Assembly: GCA_013361595.1 (NCBI GenBank)
Contig: JABFXT010000042.1
Span: 1 to 6,335, forward strand
Source: Nocardia sp.
GTDB taxonomy: Bacteria > Actinomycetota > Actinomycetes > Mycobacteriales > Mycobacteriaceae
Length of the DNA: 6,335 bases
Direction: 5' to 3'
Shown here: one piece after another, positions 1 to 5,183 of the stretch
How the letters are laid out: each line of letters opens with the position of its first letter
How positions within the stretch are numbered: position 1 is the stretch's first letter
The notes under the pieces: model-generated
Told to the model about the DNA's origin: nothing
The model's database searches: none
The model's input: only the letters and a program-made list of their open reading frames with translations
Position numbers and translations under genes: made by a program

Positions 1-744
1 GTTCGGTGCCTCCACCACACTGCCGTCCGGCAATGTGACCTTCACACCTTCGCCCTCGGCCTGCGTACCGGCGGAGGTGGTTGTCTTCGAGGGGGTCCCG
101 GAGCTGGTGGTGGCGCCGGAACTCGACGACATGGCCGTGCTCATCAACGATCCGGCCACCCCGGCCACATTGCTCAGGCCCGAGGTCAGCGTGGACACGG
201 TCTGGGTGCTCACCGGTGCGGTGCTCGCGGCCGACGGCGTGGTCGGCGGCGGGGTGAGTTCGTTCATCGAGGCCGTCTGGGTCTGCAGTTCGCCCTGCAC
301 CCGGCCGACCACGCCCAGCGCCTGGCCCAGATGGTCGATGGCGGAGCCCACCAGCAGCGACAGGCCCGCCGGTGTGCCCAGGGTGGGCGCCGCGGCGGTA
401 GCGGTGTTCACGAACGACTGCGCGATGGTGGTGAGGTCCTTGTTGCCGGTTTCCACGTGGGCGGCGGCCTGACCCATCACCGTCGCCATCTCGTTGCCGC
501 GGTCGGAGATGCTCGCGGCCGAGGTCTGTACCCGCAGGGCCTTGGAGGTCGCGGCGTCCGCGCCGGTGCCGTCCCAGGCGGTGTTCATCTGGTTGATTCC
601 GCTGCGGCCCAGCGTATGGACCTGGTCGACGGCGGTCGACGCGGCGCGCAGGGCGTCGCCGGGACCGCCGGTCGCCAGCACACCGGTGCCGAAACTGGCG
701 AGCAGATCGAGAATCGGCTTCGCCAGCGTATTGATATCGATCAC
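1..744 (-). CDS. WXG-type type VII secretion substrate with Ser/Thr-rich linker, C-terminus cut by window edge (possible NlpC/P60 hydrolase)
   Basis: My own reverse-strand translation gives 248 open codons from a GTG at 744-742 to the window edge, starting VIDINTLAKPILDLL (V read as fMet). The GTG is chosen because GGGGAG at 752-757 lies 7 bases upstream. A helical N-terminal half contains W57-D58-G59, the WXG turn of ESX/WXG100 helical hairpins, and further predicted helices to about residue 160. From about 163 to 230 the chain is rich in Pro, Ser and Thr with few charges, like an extracellular linker. It ends at the edge in VTLPDGSVVEAPN. From memory, similar linkers and this LPDG..V.APN lead-in precede a C40 (NlpC/P60) peptidoglycan hydrolase in Nocardia and Rhodococcus proteins; that domain is not in the window, so this is inference. 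It is the second gene of an operon with the EspC-like gene, 4 bases after that stop, which suggests co-secretion as a heterodimer. Secretion-substrate status is fairly sure; enzyme activity is a guess. Confidence 0.78.
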   Translation of the reverse strand, partial: MIDINTLAKPILDLLASFGTGVLATGGPGDALRAASTAVDQVHTLGRSGINQMNTAWDGTGADAATSKALRVQTSAASISDRGNEMATVMGQAAAHVETGNKDLTTIAQSFVNTATAAAPTLGTPAGLSLLVGSAIDHLGQALGVVGRVQGELQTQTASMNELTPPPTTPSAASTAPVSTQTVSTLTSGLSNVAGVAGSLMSTAMSSSSGATTSSGTPSKTTTSAGTQAEGEGVKVTLPDGSVVEAPN

Positions 745-748
745 CGGG

Positions 749-1063
749 TCACTCCCCGGCGGCACCGCGCAGGGCGGCCGCATTGCTGATATCGGCCTCG
801 GCGTAACTCACCGCGGCCACGCCCGCCGCTCCGCTCATCGTGCCCAGAACCGCGGACAGCTGGCCGATCGTCGCCACGTGCCCGGCGTGCGCGGCCGCGT
901 AGGCCGCCAGGAAATCGCCACCGACCAAACCGAAGATCGGCCCCAGGATCGTGGGCGCCGCCCCTGATGCCCCGGTCCCCGCGGCGGCCAGTTCCGCGGC
1001 CATCACCCCGGCCGTGGTGCCGTAGGCCGCGCTGCCCTGGGCATCGGCTGAGCTGTTCACCAT
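749..1063 (-). CDS. EspC-like type VII secretion target protein (DUF2580-type)
   Basis: This is a 104-residue Ala/Gly-rich, mostly helical protein with no cysteine and no signal peptide. It has a central [15 protein letters not shown] segment (residues 48-62) and a C-terminal Y87-A-E-A-D91, matching the YxxxD/E export motif of ESX substrates. Length, helical composition and motif position fit the EspC-like family (T7SS_ESX_EspC), small proteins exported with a WXG/PPE-like partner. The partner here is probably the downstream gene: its Shine-Dalgarno overlaps this gene's last codons and its start is 4 bases after this stop. The ATG at 1063-1061 is supported by GGGGGA at 1070-1075 with a 6-base spacer. 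No ESX ATPase, membrane component or chaperone lies in the window, so the secretion machine would be encoded elsewhere. The family assignment rests on pattern recognition without a profile search. Confidence 0.78.
   Translation of the reverse strand: MVNSSADAQGSAAYGTTAGVMAAELAAAGTGASGAAPTILGPIFGLVGGDFLAAYAAAHAGHVATIGQLSAVLGTMSGAAGVAAVSYAEADISNAAALRGAAGE
752..757 (-). promoter_or_regulatory. Shine-Dalgarno GGGGAG deciding the GTG start of the WXG-type gene
   Basis: On the minus strand GGGGAG sits inside the last codons of the EspC-like gene, directly before its TGA, and 7 bases before the GTG at 744. This placement favours translational coupling of the two T7SS genes and decides the start, since no ATG is nearby. 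Confidence 0.65.
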
Positions 1064-1069
1064 CAGTGT

Positions 1070-1075
1070 TCCCCC
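1070..1075 (-). promoter_or_regulatory. Shine-Dalgarno GGGGGA for the EspC-like gene
   Basis: Minus-strand GGGGGA lies 6 bases upstream of the ATG at 1063. It supports this start and shows the T7SS operon uses a conventional leader, unlike the neighbouring upp gene. Confidence 0.65.
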
Positions 1076-1094
1076 ATCGACTTCGTTAACGGGC

Positions 1095-1100
1095 AGAGTA
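1095..1100 (-). promoter_or_regulatory. Possible -10 element TACTCT of the T7SS substrate operon
   Basis: On the minus strand TACTCT fits the actinobacterial TAnnnT -10 pattern and would give a leader of roughly 25 bases with the Shine-Dalgarno inside it. I see no good -35. The left arm of the 1106-1163 inverted repeat would fall just upstream, in the -10/-35 spacer, where a regulator could block the promoter. This is inferred from position only. Confidence 0.3.
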
Positions 1101-1105
1101 TGTCA

Positions 1106-1163
1106 TCCACCGGTTTCGACGCACCGGCTTCCCGTACGGTTCCCCGAAATCCGAACCGGTGGA
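1106..1163. repeat. 10-bp inverted repeat in the upp / T7SS divergent intergenic region
   Basis: The arm TCCACCGGTT at 1106-1115 is perfectly complementary to AACCGGTGGA at 1154-1163, with a 38-base spacer. A shorter pair, CGGTTC (1137-1142) and GAACCG (1153-1158), shares the right arm, so two alternative stems are possible. The repeat lies between two divergent genes, one arm close to each promoter side. It could be a paired operator or a chance GC-rich repeat. Confidence 0.4.
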
Positions 1164-1201
1164 AAGTCAGGTCGAGACCACCGCGCCCGCCCCTTCGACT
1201 T

Positions 1202-1207
1202 TATCGT
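1202..1207 (+). promoter_or_regulatory. upp: -10 element TATCGT of a leaderless upp promoter
   Basis: TATCGT matches TAnnnT and ends exactly 6 bases before the A of the upp ATG at 1214. No Shine-Dalgarno-like purine run occurs between 1190 and 1213. The geometry is that of a leaderless actinobacterial transcript starting at the A of ATG. No -35 consensus is evident. Confidence 0.5.
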
Positions 1208-1213
1208 TCACTC

Positions 1214-1837
1214 ATGCGCACGCACACGCTGGATCATCCGCTGGTGGCGATACTGCTCACCGCGCTCCGTGACGAACGCACACCCGACCCGGCCTTCCGG
1301 GCCGCACTCCGAGATCTGTCGAGACTCCTGGTCTACGAGGCGCTGCGCGACGCACCCGTGGAGCATTTCGATATCACCACCCCCGTCGCAGCAACCCGCG
1401 GTGTGCGGCTGGCCCGGCCGCCGCTGCTGGTACCGGTACTGCGGGCCGGGCTCGGCATGGTCGACGCGGCCAACGATCTGATCCCCGACTCACAGGTGGG
1501 TTTCGTCGGCGTCGCCCGGAACGAGGAGACCCACCGGCCGGTCCCGTACCTGGAATCGCTGCCCGACGATCTCGCGGCGACCCCGGTCATGGTGCTGGAC
1601 CCGATGCTGGCCACCGGCGGATCCATGTTGCACACACTGGGCCTGCTCGCTGACCGCGGCGCAGCCGATATCACCGCGGTCTGTGTGGTCGCGGCGCCGG
1701 AAGGCATAGCGGCACTGGCGGGTTCGGGGTATCCGGTCCGGTTGGTGACCGCCGTGATCGACGACCGGCTCAACGACGACGCCTATATCGTCCCCGGGCT
1801 CGGTGACGCCGGCGACCGGCAGTTCGGGCCGCGCTGA
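1214..1837 (+). CDS. upp: Uracil phosphoribosyltransferase
   Basis: This enzyme converts uracil and PRPP to UMP and pyrophosphate in the cytoplasmic pyrimidine salvage pathway. The 207 residues equal the usual bacterial length. Residues 72-89 carry the conserved [12 protein letters not shown] block. Residues 125-137 ([13 protein letters not shown]) form the PRPP-binding loop with the D129-P130 and T134-G135-G136 signature. Residues 191-202 ([12 protein letters not shown]) are the uracil-binding C-terminal loop, and the ending QFGPR is typical of the mycobacterial enzyme as I recall it. I start at ATG 1214 rather than the in-frame ATG at 1100. The 1214 start gives the family N-terminus ([12 protein letters not shown]) and length, and the extension would be a low-complexity Arg/Pro tract. 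The gene converges on the phosphohexomutase gene with only 6 bases between stop codons, so each transcript probably runs into the other's 3' end. The identification is secure. Confidence 0.96.
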   Translation: MRTHTLDHPLVAILLTALRDERTPDPAFRAALRDLSRLLVYEALRDAPVEHFDITTPVAATRGVRLARPPLLVPVLRAGLGMVDAANDLIPDSQVGFVGVARNEETHRPVPYLESLPDDLAATPVMVLDPMLATGGSMLHTLGLLADRGAADITAVCVVAAPEGIAALAGSGYPVRLVTAVIDDRLNDDAYIVPGLGDAGDRQFGPR

Positions 1838-1843
1838 AACCGC

Positions 1844-3343
1844 TCAGCCGGCCAGCGTGCGACAGTAGGCGCCCAGCTGCGCGAGCAGCTCCCGCGCGGT
1901 GTCACGTCCGGCCCGCAGCCCGGCGGGGCCGGAAACCGGCCGGACCACCTCCAGATAGCATTTCAGCTTCGGCTCGGTCCCCGAGGGCCGGACGACCATC
2001 CGCACTCCGTCACCGGTGAATACCAGTGCGTCGGTGCGCATCCGGCCCCGTACCGCCGACATGTCCGTGAACTCGACCGCGATTCCGGCCAGTGTCGCGG
2101 GCGGGTCGGCCCGGAGCGCGGCGACCACCTCGGCCGCCGCCCGCTGATCGGGCAGCCGCAGCGAGACCTGATCGACGGCGTGCACCCCGAACTCGACCGC
2201 CAGATCGTCGAGTTCGTCGTACAGGGTGCGGCCGCGGGCACGTAGCCGGGCCACGAGGTCGGCGGCCAGAACGGCCGCGGAGATTCCGTCCTTGTCTCGG
2301 ACGGTCGCCGGGTCCACGCAGTGGCCGATGGCCTCCTCGTACGCGTAGACCAGACCGTCGCCGGCGCGGGCCAGCCATTTGAACCCGGTGAGGGTTTCGG
2401 CGTAGCGGGCGCCTCGCGCCGGGGCCAGCCGGGACAGCAGCCGCGACGAGACGATGGTCGTGGCGACCAAGGCGTCCGGCCCGGCGGTGCGCAGGACATC
2501 GTCGGCCAGCAGTACCCCGGTCTCGTCACCGCGCAGCATCCGCCAGCCGTCCGGTGTGGGTACGCCCAGCGCGCACCGGTCGGCGTCGGGATCCAGGGCC
2601 ACAGCGAGATCGGCGTCCACCCGTTCCGCCAGCCGCAACAGCAGATCCGCGGCCCCGGGCTCCTCGGGATTCGGAAACGCCACCGTGGGGAAGTCGGGGT
2701 CGGGCGCGAATTGTTCTGCCACCGTGTGGATATCGGTGAAACCGGCCGAGGTGAGCGCGTGCACCGCGGTGGCGCCCCCCACCCCGTGCATCGGGGTCAA
2801 CGCGATCCGGATCCCGGCCCGCTCCCCGTCGCCGCCGATCAGATGCGGCAACTGCGCCACCCGGGCCAGATAACGCGACAGGACGTCACCACCCGACGCG
2901 GTCACCGGCTCGCGGGCGATCGGTTCGGTGACCGCCGTGATCCGCTGCTCGATCTCGGTATCCGCGGGCGGTGCCAGCTGCGTGCCACCGTCGACGAACA
3001 CCTTGTAACCGTTGTCGCCGGGCGGATTGTGGGACGCCGTGATCTGCACACCAGCCACCGCACCCGATTCGCGGACCGCGAAGGCGGTCACCGGCGTCGG
3101 CAGCGGTTCCGGCAGGCGGATGACCGCGAACCCGGCCGCCGTCAGCACTTCGGCGGTGACGGCGGCGAACTCCGCCGATCCGTGCCGGGCGTCCCGGCCG
3201 ACCACCACCCGGCCGCCGCCGAGACAGCGATCCCGCAGCCAGGCCGCGAGCCCGGCCGTGGCCCGGGCGACCGTGGACTCGTTCATCCCGTCCGGTCCGG
3301 GCGCCAGCGGCCCGCGTAGACCCGCTGTGCCGAAGGTCAGCAT
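1844..3343 (-). CDS. pmmB: Alpha-D-phosphohexomutase family protein (phosphomannomutase PmmB-like; possibly a phosphopentomutase)
   Basis: This protein interconverts sugar 1- and 6-phosphates (or pentose 1- and 5-phosphates) through a phosphoserine. Its 499 residues show all four family signatures in order: TASHNP at 102-107 with catalytic S104; the metal loop D251-P-D253-A-D255-R256; the sugar-binding loop EEAIGH at 336-341; and the phosphate-binding loop RPSGTEPKLK at 452-461. The N-terminal FGTAGLRG (4-11) and TGFKW (319-323) resemble the PGM2 subgroup. The ATG directly follows the deoD stop codon, with no base between them and in the same frame; GGAG at 3353-3356 inside deoD, 9 bases upstream, probably drives coupled translation. 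The protein starts almost at the GTAGLR motif, whereas M. tuberculosis PmmB, as I remember it, has roughly 30 more residues in front. The stop codon blocks any in-frame extension here. Co-transcription with a nucleoside phosphorylase makes ribose-1-phosphate a plausible substrate; specificity cannot be read from the sequence. Confidence 0.92.
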   Translation of the reverse strand: MLTFGTAGLRGPLAPGPDGMNESTVARATAGLAAWLRDRCLGGGRVVVGRDARHGSAEFAAVTAEVLTAAGFAVIRLPEPLPTPVTAFAVRESGAVAGVQITASHNPPGDNGYKVFVDGGTQLAPPADTEIEQRITAVTEPIAREPVTASGGDVLSRYLARVAQLPHLIGGDGERAGIRIALTPMHGVGGATAVHALTSAGFTDIHTVAEQFAPDPDFPTVAFPNPEEPGAADLLLRLAERVDADLAVALDPDADRCALGVPTPDGWRMLRGDETGVLLADDVLRTAGPDALVATTIVSSRLLSRLAPARGARYAETLTGFKWLARAGDGLVYAYEEAIGHCVDPATVRDKDGISAAVLAADLVARLRARGRTLYDELDDLAVEFGVHAVDQVSLRLPDQRAAAEVVAALRADPPATLAGIAVEFTDMSAVRGRMRTDALVFTGDGVRMVVRPSGTEPKLKCYLEVVRPVSGPAGLRAGRDTARELLAQLGAYCRTLAG

Positions 3344-4123
3344 CTACAGCTGCTCCAGCAGACCGCGCAGCAGCTTGCCCAGACGCGGCGCCGCCGCGCG
3401 TCCCTCCGCCAGTACCTCGGCATGGGTGAGCGGGGCATCGGTGACCCCGGCCGCGAGATTCGTGACCAGCGATATCCCGAGCAACCTGACCCCCAGGGCG
3501 CGCGCGGCGATGGCCTCGAGCACCGTCGACATCCCCACCAGGTCGGCGCCGATCGTGGCCAGCATGCGGATCTCGGCGGGCGTCTCGTACTGCGGTCCGG
3601 TGAGCCCGGCGTACACCCCCTCGGTCAGGTCGGGGTCGACGCGGCGGGCGAGCTGCCGCAGCTCCGGATCCCAGGCGTCGACCATATCGACGAACGAGGC
3701 CCCGGTCAGCGGGGTCGTCCCGGTGAGATTCACATGATCGCGCACCAGTACCGCCTCACCGACCCGCAGGCCCGGCCGGATACCGCCGGCGGCATTGGTG
3801 AGGATCACCGTCTCCGCGCCCGCCGCCACCGCGGTACGCAACGGGTGTACGACCTCTTCGGCGGAATGGCCTTCGTAGAGGTGCTGGCGACCCATGAGGA
3901 CAAGGGTGTCGGTATCGGCGACCGATACCGACACCACCCGGCCGACATGGCCCTGCGCGGTGGGGGCGGCGAACCCGGGTAACTCCGGCATCGGGATCTC
4001 GGCATTCGGCGTCCCCAGTTCGGCGACGGCGTCCTGCCATCCCGAACCCAGCACCACGGCGACCCGGTGTCGATCCACCGACGACCGGACCGCGATCTCC
4101 TCGGCGGCCTCTTCGGCAAGCAT
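3344..4123 (-). CDS. deoD: Purine nucleoside phosphorylase (trimeric, 6-oxopurine type)
   Basis: This enzyme phosphorolyses (deoxy)inosine and (deoxy)guanosine to free base plus (deoxy)ribose-1-phosphate in cytoplasmic purine salvage. Its 259 residues show the PNP/MTAP family blocks: GSGW at 26-29 (phosphate loop), GRQHLYEGH at 78-86 with H81 at the human H86 position, TNAAGG at 109-114, [13 protein letters not shown] at 176-188 with E180 (human E201), VGMSTV at 196-201 with M198 (human M219), and TN at 221-222 with N222 (human N243). The Glu/Asn pair marks 6-oxopurine specificity. The start is ATG 4123: it gives the family length, and the reading frame open beyond it merely shadows the gene on the other strand. 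A TAGACT -10 lies 7 bases upstream with no Shine-Dalgarno, suggesting a leaderless first gene of the operon with the mutase. Codons for residues 62-72 contain a perfect 14-bp hairpin. Symbol follows mycobacterial usage; it is not homologous to hexameric E. coli DeoD. Confidence 0.95.
   Translation of the reverse strand: MLAEEAAEEIAVRSSVDRHRVAVVLGSGWQDAVAELGTPNAEIPMPELPGFAAPTAQGHVGRVVSVSVADTDTLVLMGRQHLYEGHSAEEVVHPLRTAVAAGAETVILTNAAGGIRPGLRVGEAVLVRDHVNLTGTTPLTGASFVDMVDAWDPELRQLARRVDPDLTEGVYAGLTGPQYETPAEIRMLATIGADLVGMSTVLEAIAARALGVRLLGISLVTNLAAGVTDAPLTHAEVLAEGRAAAPRLGKLLRGLLEQL
3353..3356 (-). promoter_or_regulatory. Internal Shine-Dalgarno GGAG for the phosphohexomutase gene
   Basis: Minus-strand GGAG within the deoD Leu-Glu codons lies 9 bases before the phosphohexomutase ATG. 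As deoD stops immediately before that ATG, ribosomes finishing deoD could reinitiate here. Confidence 0.5.
3905..3935 (-). repeat. Perfect 14-bp inverted repeat with 3-base loop inside deoD
   Basis: The plus-strand arm GGTGTCGGTATCGG (3905-3918) is fully complementary to CCGATACCGACACC (3922-3935), with the loop CGA between. On the coding (minus) strand it spans the codons for [10 protein letters not shown], about 190 bases after the deoD start. The mRNA would form a very stable hairpin with a UCG loop. The same bases also form a 31-bp palindromic site in duplex DNA. No T tract follows on either strand, so it does not look like a standard terminator. Function is unknown. Confidence 0.9.
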
Positions 4124-4130
4124 GGCGGTC

Positions 4131-4136
4131 AGTCTA
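4131..4136 (-). promoter_or_regulatory. deoD: -10 element TAGACT of a leaderless deoD promoter
   Basis: On the minus strand TAGACT fits TAnnnT and ends 7 bases before the deoD ATG at 4123, with no purine-rich ribosome-binding site between. It would make the deoD-mutase operon start with a leaderless gene. It is about 85 bases from the divergent isomerase promoter. Confidence 0.45.
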
Positions 4137-4219
4137 TGGCCTCGCGCACCGCCGGCCCGCCCGAACCGCCTGCGCCGGCTCCGGCGCCCACCCGCGACCG
4201 CGCGCCGACCCGTAGCCGA

Positions 4220-4225
4220 TACGCT
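4220..4225 (+). promoter_or_regulatory. -10 element TACGCT of a leaderless isomerase promoter
   Basis: TACGCT matches TAnnnT and ends exactly 6 bases before the ATG at 4232, the same geometry as upp. The intervening GCACAG is not a Shine-Dalgarno. It supports ATG 4232 over the in-frame ATG at 4067. Confidence 0.5.
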
Positions 4226-4231
4226 GCACAG

Positions 4232-4936
4232 ATGCCGTACCTGGAACGTGATGGGAACGTTTTCGTGCTCACCCTGGGCAACGAAGGCCAGACCGACAGC
4301 GAGAACCGCTTCAGCCACGAGTGGATAGACGAGACACACGCGCTGCTGGACACGGTCGCCGCCAGCGAGGGACCCGCCGCCCTGGTCACCACGGCCACCG
4401 GCAAGTTCTTCAGCAACGGACTCGACACCGACTGGCTGTTCGCCAACCTCGACCGGATGCACGGTTACCTCGACCGCGTACACAGTGTGTTCAGCCGGAT
4501 CCTGGCGTTCCCGCTGCCCACCGTGGCCGCCGTCAACGGCCACGCCTTCGGCGCCGGCGCCATGCTCGCGACCTCGCACGACTTCCGGGTCATGCGCGCC
4601 GACCGCGGCTTCTGGTGCCTACCCGAGGTGCATCTGGGAATGCCCTTCACCGTCGGGATGAACGCCCTGCTCAGCAGCCGGTTGACCAACCAGGTGGCGT
4701 TGACGGCGATGACCACCGGGCACCGCTTCGGGGCCGCGGAAGCACTCGCGTCGGGAATCGTCGACGATATCGCCGACCCCGAGGCCCTGCGCGCCGCCGC
4801 GGTGGAACGAGCCGCCGGGCTGGCCGCCAACCGGACACCCAGCCTGCCCGCCATCAAACGTTCCCTGCACGCCACGGCTCTGACCGGCCTGGCGGTGCCG
4901 ACCACTCCCGATAACCTGGCATTCGCCTCGAACTAG
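4232..4936 (+). CDS. Enoyl-CoA hydratase/isomerase superfamily protein, probable delta3,delta2-enoyl-CoA isomerase
   Basis: This is a 234-residue crotonase-fold protein, cytoplasmic, acting on acyl-CoA. FFSNGLD at 59-65 is the first oxyanion-hole strand, and [19 protein letters not shown] at 103-121 supplies the second. PEVHLGM at 131-137 provides E132, aligning with human ECI1 E165. Hydratases carry a second catalytic Glu just before the LA of GxGxELA; here that position is M111, so hydratase chemistry is unlikely. The combination, with the SHD-R-MR-DRGF pattern, resembles plant and fungal-type delta3-enoyl-CoA isomerases, which shift a double bond to allow beta-oxidation of unsaturated acyl-CoA. 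I chose ATG 4232 because it starts right at the fold ([13 protein letters not shown]) and has a leaderless -10. The upstream ATG at 4067 would add a Pro/Arg-rich tail overlapping the start of deoD. The gene is divergent from deoD; no beta-oxidation partner lies beside it. Confidence 0.85.
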   Translation: MPYLERDGNVFVLTLGNEGQTDSENRFSHEWIDETHALLDTVAASEGPAALVTTATGKFFSNGLDTDWLFANLDRMHGYLDRVHSVFSRILAFPLPTVAAVNGHAFGAGAMLATSHDFRVMRADRGFWCLPEVHLGMPFTVGMNALLSSRLTNQVALTAMTTGHRFGAAEALASGIVDDIADPEALRAAAVERAAGLAANRTPSLPAIKRSLHATALTGLAVPTTPDNLAFASN

Positions 4937-4946
4937 CGTCGAACGA

Positions 4947-4996
4947 GCCCGCCGGGCGGCAGCCGGAACGCGGCCACCGCACCGGACCCGGCGGGC
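4947..4996 (+). terminator. Possible GC-rich stem downstream of the isomerase gene
   Basis: GCCCGCCGGG (4947-4956) is perfectly complementary to CCCGGCGGGC (4987-4996), with a 30-base spacer, starting 11 bases after the isomerase stop. There is no U tract. The stem could be an actinobacterial-type terminator, but 10-bp GC-only repeats are not rare in DNA this rich in G and C. Confidence 0.3.
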
Positions 4997-5112
4997 GCGG
5001 CGCGGATGCCGTCGCGCACGGATCCGGCAGCGGTGCGAAACTGGAGGTTACGGCTGTTCCCCGGGGGATAGCGGAACCGCCGGTATGTACCGCGGCCACG
5101 GTCGCGGACGAT

Positions 5113-5137
5113 ACGTGTTCGGGTGGCCCGTACACGT
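5113..5137. repeat. Imperfect 11-bp inverted repeat upstream of the amidohydrolase gene (candidate operator or leader hairpin)
   Basis: ACGTGTTCGGG (5113-5123) and CCCGTACACGT (5127-5137) pair at 10 of 11 positions around the loop TGG. The repeat lies 33 bases before the AGGAGG ribosome-binding site, the usual place for an operator or a leader hairpin. The rest of the 4937-5183 intergenic stretch holds the 4947-4996 stem and no convincing gene. No clear TAnnnT promoter was found in it. Confidence 0.4.
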
Positions 5138-5170
5138 GCAGAAGTGGTTCACAGCTGCTCGTTCTACGAC

Positions 5171-5176
5171 AGGAGG
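5171..5176 (+). promoter_or_regulatory. Shine-Dalgarno AGGAGG of the amidohydrolase gene
   Basis: A consensus AGGAGG lies 7 bases upstream of GTG 5184. It decides the start against an in-frame ATG at 5085, and it is the strongest ribosome-binding site in the window. Confidence 0.85.
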
Positions 5177-5183
5177 ACATTCG

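Noticed and set aside
35..472. 145-codon plus-strand reading frame over the T7SS gene
   Set aside because: It is antisense to the WXG-type protein, which has a coherent domain layout and a ribosome-binding site.
1100..1213. N-terminal extension of upp from ATG 1100
   Set aside because: It adds 38 Arg/Pro-rich residues with no family counterpart, while ATG 1214 gives exactly 207 residues and the expected N-terminus.
1430..1439. 10-bp palindrome GTACCGGTAC in upp
   Set aside because: It is short enough to be chance and it encodes the conserved LVPVL block of the enzyme.
1875..1890. 6-bp stem with a GCGA loop near the end of the mutase gene
   Set aside because: It is too short to stand out in GC-rich coding DNA and not placed as a terminator.
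2321..3319. 332-codon plus-strand reading frame opposite the mutase gene
   Set aside because: It is Arg/Gly/Pro-rich low-complexity translation typical of antisense frames in high-GC DNA; the mutase on the other strand has full motifs.
4067..4231. Extension of the isomerase from ATG 4067
   Set aside because: It would overlap the deoD start and add a Pro/Arg-rich tail; ATG 4232 begins at the crotonase fold and has a leaderless -10.
4124..4579. Extension of deoD upstream of 4123 on the minus strand (152 extra codons)
   Set aside because: The frame is open only as a shadow of the isomerase gene on the plus strand, and the residues look like no phosphorylase N-terminus.
4757..4768. 12-bp perfect palindrome ATCGTCGACGAT in the isomerase gene
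   Set aside because: Several 12-bp palindromes are expected in a window of this size and GC content, and it encodes a normal Ile-Val-Asp-Asp run.
5006..5071. 21-codon small reading frame in the intergenic region before the amidohydrolase gene
   Set aside because: It has no ribosome-binding site, no recognisable feature, and such short frames are expected by chance.
5085..5183. In-frame ATG 5085 for the amidohydrolase
   Set aside because: There is no good ribosome-binding site there and the 33 added residues lack homology; GTG 5184 has a consensus AGGAGG at ideal spacing.
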